A stretch of DNA of 64,000 bases from Pleomorphochaeta sp963678575 (GTDB lineage: Bacteria > Spirochaetota > Spirochaetia > Sphaerochaetales > Sphaerochaetaceae): assembly GCA_963678575.2 (NCBI GenBank), contig CAXXHV010000002.1, positions 1,178,001 through 1,242,000 on the forward strand. The letters run 5' to 3'. Positions 35,300 to 44,195 of the stretch are shown piece by piece; within the stretch, counting starts at the first letter, position 1, and each line of letters begins with the position of its first letter. Both the position numbers and the translations under genes were made by a program. The notes under the pieces were generated by a model that had not been told where the DNA came from, made no database searches, and worked only from the letters and a program-made list of their open reading frames with translations.

Positions 35300-38191
35300 A
35301 TGGAATTTATTACAATAGAAAATAACAAATTACTTAAAAACAATGAAGAAATATATCTAAAAGGATTTGGACTCGGAGGCTGGTTAATCCCTGAAGGATA
35401 TATGCTAAAATTCTATACCTCATGTGATAGACCTAGGCGTATAGAAAAATTAATTGAAGATACTTGTGGGAAAGAGTATTCCACCCATTTCTGGGAGGAA
35501 TATTATAATAAATATATAAGTGAATTTGATATAAAACTTATAGCAGATAAAGGGTTTAACTCTGTTAGAATTCCCTTTAATTCCAGAATATTATTTGATA
35601 TAGAAGCTGATAATAAAGTTACCTTTAATAAATCAATATTAGAAGTCTTAGATAGAACTATAACTTGGTGTAAAAAATATAATATTTATGTAATACTCGA
35701 CATGCACGGGGCTCCGGGAGGCCAAACAGGTCAAAATATTGATGATAGTTTAAATGACCATCCAGATTTATTTACAAATAATTCATATCAAGAACAATTA
35801 ATCAATATGTGGAAATTATTAGCAGATTACTATCGAAATGAAGAAATTATAGTAGGTTATGATTTATTAAATGAACCACTTCCTAATTTCTTTAATCAAT
35901 ATAATAAAATGGTACTTCCTTTATATAGAGAGATCATTAAAGAAATAAGAAAAATAGATAAGAACCATATAATAATATTAGAAGGAGTTCATTGGGCTTC
36001 TGATTTCTCAATATTTAACTCTTTAACAAAAGAAGAAGTTAAAGAAAATAAAATAATGCTTCAATTTCATAAATATTGGAATAATCCAGATCAAGAAAGC
36101 CTTAAAGAATATATAGAATACTCCAATACTCTAAACACTCCATTACTTATGGGAGAAGGTGGAGAAAATAATATTGATTGGTATACCATAGCTTTTTCTA
36201 TGTATGAAAGATTAAATATTCACTATAGCTTTTGGACATATAAAAAAATGGATAATCATAACTCAATTATATCATTTAAGGCTCCTAAAAATTGGGATAA
36301 AATTATAACCTATCTAGAGACAAGAAAAAAAGAAGAAAACTTAGATTATAGTGTAATATTTGATAATCTACTTAGAAACATAACAGAAGTTAATGTAAAC
36401 AAGGATGTAATAAATTCTCTAAATAGAGAAGCCCCCATAGTAATACCAGCAGAAGGTTTTGATAATTTTGTAATTACAGAAAACCATCAGAGCAAAGTTC
36501 TTTTTAGAGAAGAAACTAAAGTTGATTTAGTATTTGAAGACAATCACATAGGAAAACCAAATTATCAAAAGATGAATGGAGAGGGACAAAGTATTGAAGA
36601 TAAAATATTTGTAAAACAATATAAAAATGAGTCTTTAAAATATAAAATAAAAATTCAACAAGGATTAAATACAATATCAATAAAACTAAAAGGTGATGGC
36701 TCTTTCAATATTTCTTATAATGATACAACAACACAAAACATAAACATTAATTCTCAAAAGATAATAAAAAAGAAATTAGAAATAACAAATAAAGACATTA
36801 TTTCAAATATTTCTATTAATACAGTAGAAGGAGAATTATATTTTGATGAAATAGCGGTTAATAAAAATAATAAAAAAGTAAAAGTTATTACAACAACATC
36901 CTTTGATGATTCATTTACAACATATGAAGAAACAAAAGAATTTGTAGAAGATATAAATCAAGAAGAAAATAACATAGTAGATATTCAACCAGAAGTTGAA
37001 AAACAAAAATTTAAAGGTTTTGGTGGAGCCTTCACAGAGTCTGCCTCTTATGTATTTTCTAAATTATCACCTACTCTACAAGATAATGTATTACAATTAT
37101 ATTTCAGTGAAGAAGGATTAAATTATAAATATGGAAGAATCCCTATAGATAGTTGCGACTTTTCTCTTAATCAATATAGCGAAATAGAGCATGAAGAGAA
37201 TATAGGTACTTTTTCATTAAAGCATGCAAATAAATATATAATACCTTTTTTAAAAAAAGCTTATGAAATAAATAATAATATAAAGTTAATATTTGCCCCT
37301 TGGTCACCACCTGAATATATGAAAGAAAATAATAATAGAGTAAATGGAGGTAAATTAAAAAAGGAATATTATGAGAAATGGGCAAATTATCTAGTATCAT
37401 ATTTAAAGAAATTTAGAGAAAAAGAGTTTAAAGTATTTGCCCTCTCATCTCAAAATGAACCTAATGCAACTCAAACTTGGGATTCTTGTATATATAGTAC
37501 TGAAGAAGAAGCTCTATTTATAAGTAAATACTTAGGACCAGCCTTAAAAGAAAATAATCTAGCAGAGGTAATCATAATAGGTTGGGATCATAATAAAGAC
37601 AGTGCTTATAATAGATGTAAAAATCTAAACAAAAATACTGAAGTAAAAGAATATTTAAAAGCAATAGGATTTCATTGGTATAGTGGAGATCATTTTAAAC
37701 AACTTGAGATGATAAAAAAACAATACCCTTCTCTATTATTAATTTCAACTGAAAACTGCATAGAATTAACCAAAACAAATAATTCTCACCTTCAGAATGC
37801 TAAAAAATATGCACATGAAATTATATCAGATATTAACTCTGGTCTTGATATATTTATGGATTGGAATCTTTTACTTAATTCAAAAGGAGGCCCTAATACA
37901 GTTAAAAACTATTGTATTGCTCCAATAATGACAAATGAAAAATTCTCTAAAATTAACATAAATGAAGAATATTATTATTTAAAACACTTTAATCAAGTAG
38001 AATCTTCAATAGTAATTGAATCTTCATCATATACAAGAGATATAGAAATTCTATCAACAAAAAAAGGAAACTCAATTAATATAATATTATTAAACACATC
38101 AAATGAACAAAAGAAATGCAATATAAGATGTAATAACAAGATTTTAAATATAATAATTGATAAAAATTCAATAATAACAACAATCTTTTAA
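35300..38191 (+). CDS. Cytoplasmic GH5-GH30 fusion glycoside hydrolase
   Basis: A 963-residue enzyme with two catalytic modules. Residues ~10-340 form a GH5-like (beta/alpha)8 domain (LKGFGLGGWLIPEGYM, VILDMHGAPGG), with acid/base E192 in LLNEP and nucleophile E286 in LMGEGGEN. Residues ~380-530 look like a beta-sandwich linker or carbohydrate-binding module. Residues ~560-963 match GH30 glucosylceramidase/beta-1,6-glucanase relatives (FKGFGGAFTESASY), with E720 in SSQNEP and E818 in STEN. There is no signal peptide, so it acts on imported oligosaccharides. Gene follows two sugar permeases by three bases. Beta-glucosidic substrate is likely; linkage unknown. I know of no standard enzyme with this pairing. 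Confidence 0.88.
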   Translation: MEFITIENNKLLKNNEEIYLKGFGLGGWLIPEGYMLKFYTSCDRPRRIEKLIEDTCGKEYSTHFWEEYYNKYISEFDIKLIADKGFNSVRIPFNSRILFDIEADNKVTFNKSILEVLDRTITWCKKYNIYVILDMHGAPGGQTGQNIDDSLNDHPDLFTNNSYQEQLINMWKLLADYYRNEEIIVGYDLLNEPLPNFFNQYNKMVLPLYREIIKEIRKIDKNHIIILEGVHWASDFSIFNSLTKEEVKENKIMLQFHKYWNNPDQESLKEYIEYSNTLNTPLLMGEGGENNIDWYTIAFSMYERLNIHYSFWTYKKMDNHNSIISFKAPKNWDKIITYLETRKKEENLDYSVIFDNLLRNITEVNVNKDVINSLNREAPIVIPAEGFDNFVITENHQSKVLFREETKVDLVFEDNHIGKPNYQKMNGEGQSIEDKIFVKQYKNESLKYKIKIQQGLNTISIKLKGDGSFNISYNDTTTQNININSQKIIKKKLEITNKDIISNISINTVEGELYFDEIAVNKNNKKVKVITTTSFDDSFTTYEETKEFVEDINQEENNIVDIQPEVEKQKFKGFGGAFTESASYVFSKLSPTLQDNVLQLYFSEEGLNYKYGRIPIDSCDFSLNQYSEIEHEENIGTFSLKHANKYIIPFLKKAYEINNNIKLIFAPWSPPEYMKENNNRVNGGKLKKEYYEKWANYLVSYLKKFREKEFKVFALSSQNEPNATQTWDSCIYSTEEEALFISKYLGPALKENNLAEVIIIGWDHNKDSAYNRCKNLNKNTEVKEYLKAIGFHWYSGDHFKQLEMIKKQYPSLLLISTENCIELTKTNNSHLQNAKKYAHEIISDINSGLDIFMDWNLLLNSKGGPNTVKNYCIAPIMTNEKFSKININEEYYYLKHFNQVESSIVIESSSYTRDIEILSTKKGNSINIILLNTSNEQKKCNIRCNNKILNIIIDKNSIITTIF

Positions 38192-38567
38192 AATTTACTT
38201 ATAAAGCTTTTACCTTAAATAATCTAATAATTGCTACTATCTACAATAAAGTACAAACATTTACTATTTTTAGCTAAGTGTTTGTACTTTTTTATTTAAA
38301 AAATATTTTTTATTATCTTAATTACAACTAAAATATAATATACAAGAAGCTAAGTCGATTAAATTATATTTTGAAAATCTAGAATACAATTTTGACTTAG
38401 AAAAACTTTTTCAAAGTGATACATTTTATTTTCACTAAATTATACAAACATGCGACAAATTCAAAGATTATTGAATAAAAAGCTCCTTTTTTTATATTAC
38501 ACACTACTATAATCTGATTATGCTTTATAAGAAATAAAGCCAAAATTAAATGATAAGAGAGAAAAAT
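38192..38567. other. Intergenic region between GH5-GH30 gene and next operon
   Basis: No gene is supported here. It holds a terminator at 38248-38290. A TATAAT at 38508-38513 with a poor -35 region lies upstream of the RarA-C-like gene, which would suit an activator-dependent promoter (an AraC regulator is encoded at 43014). The remainder is A/T-rich and featureless to me. Confidence 0.5.
38248..38290 (+). terminator. Terminator of the GH5-GH30 operon
   Basis: Perfect 12-bp arms 38248-38259 and 38279-38290 (AAAGTACAAACA and complement), 19-base loop, then a T-rich tail. End of the YesMN-controlled operon. Confidence 0.78.
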
Positions 38568-39137
38568 ATGGCAGTATATCCATACGATCATTGGCAAAAA
38601 TGTCAAACAATTTCAGGTCTTCAAGCAGATTTAGTTATTTCTGCAATTCAAAAAGAAATTAGAAGAAACAATGTAGAAAATGCAACTTTCCTTGCATACG
38701 AGATGTTAAAAACTAGCAGGGAAATGGAAGAATATCTTTGGTTCAGATTGAAAACAATTAGCGTAGAAGATATTGGAATGGCTAATACTATGGCTCCAAT
38801 TTTAATAAATAGTTTAGATACTATGCGATCCAAAATTCTTCAGGATGGAGATAGAGGTCTATTTGCTATACATGCAGTTAGATATTTATGTGCATCTTTA
38901 AAGGATAGAAGTAGTGACGAAATGTATTGTTGGATTCAAAAAGAATATGCTAATGGTACAAGTAAACCAGAAATCCCAAATTATGCTATTGATAAACACA
39001 CTCTAAAAGGACAAGAAATGGGAATGGATGAAGATGAATTCTATAGTATAGGTTCTATGGTTTCTCCAGAATGGGAAGAAAGAGATACAACCTATAGAGA
39101 AAGAATTTTAAACATTATAGAAAAACAAAACACATAA
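38568..39137 (+). CDS. Stand-alone RarA/MgsA C-terminal-like protein, copy 1
   Basis: About 189 aa. It resembles the C-terminal half of the RarA/MgsA clamp-loader-like ATPase, but no AAA+ domain is present. Visible parallels: VISAIQKEIRR with a following AYEML stretch, RLKTISVEDIGMAN (family pattern I-x-S-E-D-V/I-G), HAVRYLC with RSSDEMY, and DKHTLKGQEMG near residues 142-151. The chosen ATG at 38568 has GAGAG upstream and aligns with the N-terminus of the paralogue at 42249; an ATG at 38550 is possible. It is first in a sugar importer operon. Function unknown; homology inferred from motif order recalled from RarA, not from a search. Confidence 0.65.
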   Translation: MAVYPYDHWQKCQTISGLQADLVISAIQKEIRRNNVENATFLAYEMLKTSREMEEYLWFRLKTISVEDIGMANTMAPILINSLDTMRSKILQDGDRGLFAIHAVRYLCASLKDRSSDEMYCWIQKEYANGTSKPEIPNYAIDKHTLKGQEMGMDEDEFYSIGSMVSPEWEERDTTYRERILNIIEKQNT

Positions 39138-39168
39138 ATAATATATAAATACAAAGAAGGAGTATAAA

Positions 39169-40479
39169 ATGAAAAAATTATTGTGTATCTGTTTATTCTC
39201 TTTTTCATTTTCAATGTTATTTGCATCTGGGAATGCTGAAGAAAAAACAAAGAGTGATGAAAGAGTAGTAACAACCGTATGTAGAAGCACATACGCAAAC
39301 CAAGAATGGTATCAACAAATGAATAATGATTTTACAAAAGAAACCGGAATCATTGTTGAAGTTGAACCGACCCCAGGTACTGGAGACGATAATGTATTAA
39401 AAGTTAATGTTGATTTGTTAGCAGGAGGAGATATTGATGTAATTGGTACTTTAGGCCCTAGAGATTATGAAGCTAGAGTTGATGCTGATTTTTTTGCACC
39501 TTTAGAAGATATTTTAAAAGAAAAAAACATTGATGTTGCTGGGATTTGGGGTAAATATGCCCAAAAATCAAGTGATGGTCATCTCTATTCCTTACCATAT
39601 AAACAAGAAATTTTTTGTATGTATTATAATAAAAAAGTATTTGATGAAGCTGGTGTAGAATATCCAAAAGCACCTTGGACTTGGGATGATTTTGAACAAA
39701 AATGTGAAGAAATTAAAGAAAAAAGCAATGGCAAGGCCTTTGGTTCTTTCTTCCAATTTGACAACCCTTGGTTATATTTAAGAGCTGCTCAAGCTGGTAT
39801 TCCTTTCTATAAAGCTGATGGAACCTGTAACTTCGATGATCCAGCTTTTGCTCAAGCACTTCAATGGTATAAATATCTAAGTGATGAGAAAGATTATCAA
39901 ATGGGCGTAAAAGAACTAAAATCAAAGAATGTTGAATGGGATTATTATGCAACACAAGATGATTTAGGTATGTTCTTACAAGGTAACTGGTACACAAGGT
40001 TATTAAATAGTGATACTGATTATCCAAAAGATTGGAAATATGGCATTGTTTCTGTTCCAACAGGAAATAGTGAAGATACAAAAAATAATTTTGTATCAAT
40101 GGGATATTTATCTATAAACAAAAACGCAGCACATTTTGATGAAGCAATTGAATATTTAACCTGGCGTGCTGAAAATGAATGGAAATATGAAGGTGGTATT
40201 CCAGCTCTAGTAAATCTAAATGATGAAGAAAAAAATATGATTTTCCAAGCAACTGCTGAGGCTTCTAATGGAAGTATTACAGTTGAAGATTTAAATAATG
40301 CTTTAATTAACAATGGATTAGGTATTGTTCAATCTGATATCATTGGAACAGCTTGCTTTGAATATAATAATATAATCAAAGAAGAAGCAGAATCATATTG
40401 CTATGGTTCTCAAGATTTAGATACAACTATAAACAACATTGTAAATAGAAGTAATGAAGCTATTTCAAATGCAAAATAA
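39169..40479 (+). CDS. CUT1 carbohydrate-binding protein
   Basis: Exported binding protein of 436 aa. Its signal peptide contains two cysteines near the N-terminus but ends in LFASGNAEEK with no lipobox cysteine. The mature protein has VCRSTYANQEWYQQM, then GGDIDVIGTLGPRDYEAR and SDGHLYSLPYKQEIFCMYYN, typical of family-1 binding proteins. AGGAG precedes the ATG. It is second in the operon between the RarA-C-like gene and two permeases, separated from the latter by a strong hairpin. Ligand unknown. Confidence 0.92.
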   Translation: MKKLLCICLFSFSFSMLFASGNAEEKTKSDERVVTTVCRSTYANQEWYQQMNNDFTKETGIIVEVEPTPGTGDDNVLKVNVDLLAGGDIDVIGTLGPRDYEARVDADFFAPLEDILKEKNIDVAGIWGKYAQKSSDGHLYSLPYKQEIFCMYYNKKVFDEAGVEYPKAPWTWDDFEQKCEEIKEKSNGKAFGSFFQFDNPWLYLRAAQAGIPFYKADGTCNFDDPAFAQALQWYKYLSDEKDYQMGVKELKSKNVEWDYYATQDDLGMFLQGNWYTRLLNSDTDYPKDWKYGIVSVPTGNSEDTKNNFVSMGYLSINKNAAHFDEAIEYLTWRAENEWKYEGGIPALVNLNDEEKNMIFQATAEASNGSITVEDLNNALINNGLGIVQSDIIGTACFEYNNIIKEEAESYCYGSQDLDTTINNIVNRSNEAISNAK

Positions 40480-40489
40480 ATAGATACGG

Positions 40490-40522
40490 TTAAATGGTAG
40501 AGAATACCACTCTACCATTTAA
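40490..40522 (+). terminator. Hairpin between binding protein and permease genes
   Basis: Perfect 13-bp arms 40490-40502 and 40510-40522 (TTAAATGGTAGAG and complement), 7-base loop, followed by TTGGGTT, so the T tract is weak. It suggests mRNA stabilisation or partial termination. Confidence 0.72.
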
Positions 40523-40538
40523 TTGGGTTGGAGTCCCC

Positions 40539-41438
40539 ATGGTTAAGAATACAAAAAAAGAAAGAAACAAATCTTTATTATACATATTACCATTTACTAT
40601 CTTTTTTATCTTATTCAAATTATATCCGATAGTTTACGGATTTATGATAAGTTTCTTGAATAGAAATTCAATACAAAACTTTAATTCAACTAAATTTGTT
40701 GGACTAAAGAATTATTTAAAAGTTTTGACAAGTGAAAACTGCATAAAAGCCTTCATCAATACATTAGAATTTTCAATAATATATGTAATTATAACTATGG
40801 TTTTAGCCCTATTGTTTGCCATGTTTTTGCGCAAAGATTTTAAAGGTATCAAAATTGTAAGAACAATGTATTACATCCCATATGTAACAAACTTAATAGC
40901 TGTTGGTATTGTATGGAAGTTTTTACTTAATCCTTTTAATGGCCCAATTAACACATTTTTATTAAATTTAGGAATTGCAGAAGACATGTTACCTCAATGG
41001 CTACTTGGATCTTCCTCTTCTCTAATTACAGCTGCTCTAGTTAATGTTTGGGTTACGTTAGCTTTTAGCATAATAACTTTACTTGCTGCTATGACAAATA
41101 TATCACCAGAATATTACGAATGTGCAAACCTTGAAGGTGCAAGTAAAATACAAACTTTTTTCCATGTAACAATCCCTTTAATATTTCCCTCAATAATTTT
41201 CTTGCTAATGATTAACACTATAAACTCCTTTAAGAATTATACAATAATTGTTGCATTAACAAACGGAGGTCCAGGGAACTCATCCGTTGTAACAACATTC
41301 TTAATTTATCAAGATGCCTTTAAATATTATAAATTTGGGATAGCCTCAGCAGAAGCAGTACTATTAACTATATTTATTACTCTAATTGCAATAATCCTAA
41401 AAAAATTACAATTAATTGGAGAGAGAAAATATGAATAA
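40539..41438 (+). CDS. CUT1 ABC transporter permease (MalF type)
   Basis: Inner-membrane permease of 299 aa, six membrane segments. The EAA loop is ECANLEGASKIQTFFHVTIP near residue 190, then LTNGGPGNSSVVT. The ATG at 40539 has GGAG eight bases upstream; the open frame extends 15 codons further, but those codons run through the hairpin and are unlikely to be translated. Overlaps the next permease by eight bases. Confidence 0.92.
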   Translation: MVKNTKKERNKSLLYILPFTIFFILFKLYPIVYGFMISFLNRNSIQNFNSTKFVGLKNYLKVLTSENCIKAFINTLEFSIIYVIITMVLALLFAMFLRKDFKGIKIVRTMYYIPYVTNLIAVGIVWKFLLNPFNGPINTFLLNLGIAEDMLPQWLLGSSSSLITAALVNVWVTLAFSIITLLAAMTNISPEYYECANLEGASKIQTFFHVTIPLIFPSIIFLLMINTINSFKNYTIIVALTNGGPGNSSVVTTFLIYQDAFKYYKFGIASAEAVLLTIFITLIAIILKKLQLIGERKYE

Positions 41439-42240
41439 AACATCCCCTATAAAAATAATATTATTATGGATTATCGCACTATTAACTATCTTTCCATTTA
41501 TTGCAATGATAATTATTTCTTTTCGACCACAAGGTTCAATTTATGAAGGAATCTTTGCAAGAATTCCCCCCATCTTAGATAATTATAAAGTAGTAATTTC
41601 GGACAAAAATTTTATAAATTGGTATTCTAATACAATCTTTACCGTAGTAATAACTATCTTACTAAGACTTGGAGTAACTCTTCCTGCAGCATATGCATTT
41701 TCAAGAATGAAAGTGCCCTTTAAATCAGTATTATTACTTTTATTTGGTAGTGCATTTATGATTCCACCAGAAGCTACCATGGTTTCAAGATACTTATTTT
41801 TTAAGAACATTAATCTTCTCGACAATATATTCGTTATTGTTTTGCCAGAAATAAGTGAGGTGTTTTATTTAGTCTTAATAATTGAATTTTTCAAGACAAT
41901 ACCAAAAGATTACCAAGAAGCAGCCTATATGGATGGAGCAACAACAGAAAAAATATTAACAAAAATATTTATTCCCCTATCAAAACCCATTATTGCAACA
42001 ACCATATTATTTAGTTTTATTAATATTTGGAACAACTTTTTAGATCCATATCTATTTATTAAAACACAAAGCAAACAATTAATTACACCAGCATTACAAT
42101 ATTTTGCAAATCGTGGTGGTGTAAATATTCCCGTGCAATTAGCAGGTGCAACGATAGCGATTGTACCTATAATAATATTATTTATATTCTCACAAAATTA
42201 TTTTATTACTGGAGTAAATTCTTCAGGAATTAAAGGATAG
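41431..42240 (+). CDS. CUT1 ABC transporter permease (MalG type)
   Basis: Inner-membrane permease of 269 aa with six membrane segments and EAA loop QEAAYMDGATTEKILTKIFI near residue 165; ends in ITGVNSSGIKG. Start ATG 41431 (MNKTSP) with GGAGAG upstream is preferred over the in-frame ATG at 41416, which lies inside that ribosome-binding region. Followed after eight bases by the second RarA-C-like gene. Confidence 0.92.
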   Translation: MNKTSPIKIILLWIIALLTIFPFIAMIIISFRPQGSIYEGIFARIPPILDNYKVVISDKNFINWYSNTIFTVVITILLRLGVTLPAAYAFSRMKVPFKSVLLLLFGSAFMIPPEATMVSRYLFFKNINLLDNIFVIVLPEISEVFYLVLIIEFFKTIPKDYQEAAYMDGATTEKILTKIFIPLSKPIIATTILFSFINIWNNFLDPYLFIKTQSKQLITPALQYFANRGGVNIPVQLAGATIAIVPIIILFIFSQNYFITGVNSSGIKG

Positions 42241-42248
42241 GAAATTAT

Positions 42249-42875
42249 ATGAGTGAATTTATGTCTTACGATCCTTGGGCAAATGTTACGACAAGAAACA
42301 AAATCCCAGGAGATGAAATTATTTCAATGCTTCAAAAGTCTATTCGAAGAAACAAACCTCATGATGCACTATGTGCCGCTTATGAAATGTATATTACAAG
42401 CCCTCAATTTGAAGATAAAATGTGGAGACGATTATTGGCAATAAGTGTTGAAGATATTGGATTTGGAAATACTGATGCCCCTTCTGTAATTTATACATTA
42501 AACAACATTAGAAAAGAATTCCCTTATACAGATGGAGATAGACCAATATTTTTTGTCCATGCGATTAGATTCTTATGCAAACAACAAAAAGAACGAAGTA
42601 GTGACAATATTAAAAATATGGTAATAAAAGACTTTAAACATGGTAGAGGAGCAAAAGTACCTGATTATGCTTATGATATTCACACTTTAAAAGGAAGAGA
42701 AATGGGTAGAGATGAAGTCCATTTTTTAACTGAAGCAAGTAAAGTAATTCCTCAATTACAAGGTGAAGATATTCAAAAAGTTTATAATGAATATTTAGAA
42801 TACTGTAAAAATGAAAAAGACGATACTTCTAAAAGTGAAATTCAACCATTTGAATATAATAGTTGGCAATTCTAA
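42249..42875 (+). CDS. Stand-alone RarA/MgsA C-terminal-like protein, copy 2
   Basis: A 208-residue paralogue of 38568-39137. Shared blocks: YDPW near the start, SIRRNKPHDAL and AAYEM, RLLAISVEDIGFGNT at residues 61-75, DGDR with FFVHAIRFLC, KERSSDN, and YDIHTLKGREMGRDE near 142-155. It lacks any ATPase motif and has a C-terminal tail of about 25 residues absent from copy 1. It is last in the importer operon, followed by a terminator. The operon carrying one copy at each end suggests a role tied to the imported sugar, possibly as hetero-oligomer subunits. The function is not known. Confidence 0.65.
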   Translation: MSEFMSYDPWANVTTRNKIPGDEIISMLQKSIRRNKPHDALCAAYEMYITSPQFEDKMWRRLLAISVEDIGFGNTDAPSVIYTLNNIRKEFPYTDGDRPIFFVHAIRFLCKQQKERSSDNIKNMVIKDFKHGRGAKVPDYAYDIHTLKGREMGRDEVHFLTEASKVIPQLQGEDIQKVYNEYLEYCKNEKDDTSKSEIQPFEYNSWQF

Positions 42876-42886
42876 TAAAATACATT

Positions 42887-42926
42887 AAACAAATATCGAG
42901 AAATTTATCTTTCTTGATATTTGTTT
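42887..42926 (+). terminator. Terminator of the RarA-C-like/importer operon
   Basis: 17-bp arms 42887-42903 and 42910-42926 (AAACAAATATCGAGAAA and complement with one G-T pair), 6-base loop. Strong hairpin, separating the operon from the AraC-family gene. Confidence 0.75.
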
Positions 42927-42978
42927 ATAAAAAATGACAATTATAGAGAAAAGAGAGCTCTCAACAGAATTTATCATA

Positions 42979-43007
42979 TTGTTATAGTATTTAATTTTGA
43001 ATAAAAT
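42979..43007 (+). promoter_or_regulatory. Predicted leaderless promoter of the AraC-family gene
   Basis: TTGTTA (42979-42984), a 17-base spacer and TAAAAT (43002-43007), which ends six bases before the ATG at 43014. No Shine-Dalgarno sequence is present. Confidence 0.45.
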
Positions 43008-43013
43008 AAAATC

Positions 43014-43910
43014 ATGAAAATATCAAAAAATATTGTCCACGACCCAAGAAATAATGAAAAATTATATCTTTCAACACTTGCTATAAATAGTGTGCCTTTT
43101 CTAACCTCAAAAATTTTTGAAGGTGGTTATGGTAAACTAGACAAATATTTTTATGTTACAAGAGTTAAAAACAAAGGTTATCAATCAATAGTTTTTTCAC
43201 TTTCAGGTCAAGGAAAAATAATTTTTGAAGATGAGAGTGAAATACTATTAAAACCAGGTTCAGCTTTTTTTTCATCCGCAACAGGAAGAGCTCATAAAGA
43301 AGAAGTTGTAGGTGATGACCTTTGGGAAATGTTATGGTTTTCTACATATAAAGATTCTCCAAATTTAATAATACATTCACCAGATTATCAATTAGTCGAA
43401 AATGTTAATTTTGATTTTGTTAAAGAATGCTTTTTAGATATATTTAATGAAGAATTATATTCTGATTTAAGAAGCCTAGAAGCTATTGAATTACATGAGA
43501 GATTATTTATTTTATCTATTGAACGAATATTTGGCATAACAGAACCGCTCAGAGTAAGAGAAAATAGAAGAAAACTTCAAAAAATGTGGGTTCAAGTTTC
43601 AAATACGCCTGAAAACTCTTGGTCAATTAATGAATTGTGTAATTATATAAACTTAAGTAGATCTCAATTATCAAGAATTTGTAAAGAACTATATAATAAA
43701 ACCCCTGCTGAAATTGTTAGAGGAATAAAAATTGATCATGCAAAAGTACTTTTAAGAAGTACAACATACCCGATTAGCGTAATATCTGAAAGAATTGGAT
43801 ATGCAAATAGCAATAACTTTTCGACAACTTTTAAGTCTGTTACAAAAACAACACCTCAAAACTTTCGAAAAGAATATCTAAATTCTAAAACTAATATTCT
43901 ATCACCATAA
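43014..43910 (+). CDS. AraC family transcriptional regulator
   Basis: Regulator of 298 aa: N-terminal cupin-like ligand-binding domain (FSLSGQGKIIFEDESEILLKPGS in pattern; cited only in part) and C-terminal double helix-turn-helix from about residue 195 (INELCNYINLSRSQLSRICK; ISVIGYANSNNFSTTFK-like block). It lies just downstream of the importer/RarA-C-like operon, same strand, and is the likely activator of it. The mRNA appears leaderless. Confidence 0.9.
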   Translation: MKISKNIVHDPRNNEKLYLSTLAINSVPFLTSKIFEGGYGKLDKYFYVTRVKNKGYQSIVFSLSGQGKIIFEDESEILLKPGSAFFSSATGRAHKEEVVGDDLWEMLWFSTYKDSPNLIIHSPDYQLVENVNFDFVKECFLDIFNEELYSDLRSLEAIELHERLFILSIERIFGITEPLRVRENRRKLQKMWVQVSNTPENSWSINELCNYINLSRSQLSRICKELYNKTPAEIVRGIKIDHAKVLLRSTTYPISVISERIGYANSNNFSTTFKSVTKTTPQNFRKEYLNSKTNILSP

Positions 43911-44079
43911 TTTACTGTTTCATAATAATCATAACTAAATTAGAATTTAAAAATATCACTAATAAAAAAACAGATATCTTATAATCAAAAAAATCATTTG
44001 TTTATAAACTACGATAATTTATAATACATTAAATTTTTCTTTATTCCTTAAATACTAATAATATTAAATAAATATACCA

Positions 44080-44186
44080 GAAATTAATTTCTCCTCATTC
44101 CCCTATTTTTCCCTTGCTTTTATACATTTCTATGTTACAGTAAATTAAAAGATGAAATTAATTATATATCTTGAAATTAATTTCAA
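44080..44186 (+). promoter_or_regulatory. SorC gene promoter with repeated palindromic operators
   Basis: GAAATTAATTTC, a perfect 12-bp palindrome, occurs at 44080-44091 and 44173-44184; the second is extended to a 16-bp palindrome (44171-44186). A third partial copy GAAATTAATT is at 44154-44163. Between the first and second lies a possible promoter, TTGCTT (44114-44119), 16 bases, TACAGT (44136-44141). The layout fits autoregulation by the SorC-family protein that begins ten bases further on. The region 43911-44195 has no gene. Confidence 0.55.
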
Positions 44187-44195
44187 AGGGGGAAA

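Noticed and set aside
38397..38606. Minus-strand frame of 69 codons
   Set aside because: Low-complexity translation of A/T sequence overlapping the start of the RarA-C-like gene, without a start signal.
40494..40538. Upstream start of the permease at 40539
   Set aside because: Those 15 codons run through the inter-gene hairpin; the ATG at 40539 has a properly spaced GGAG and begins a normal permease N-terminus.
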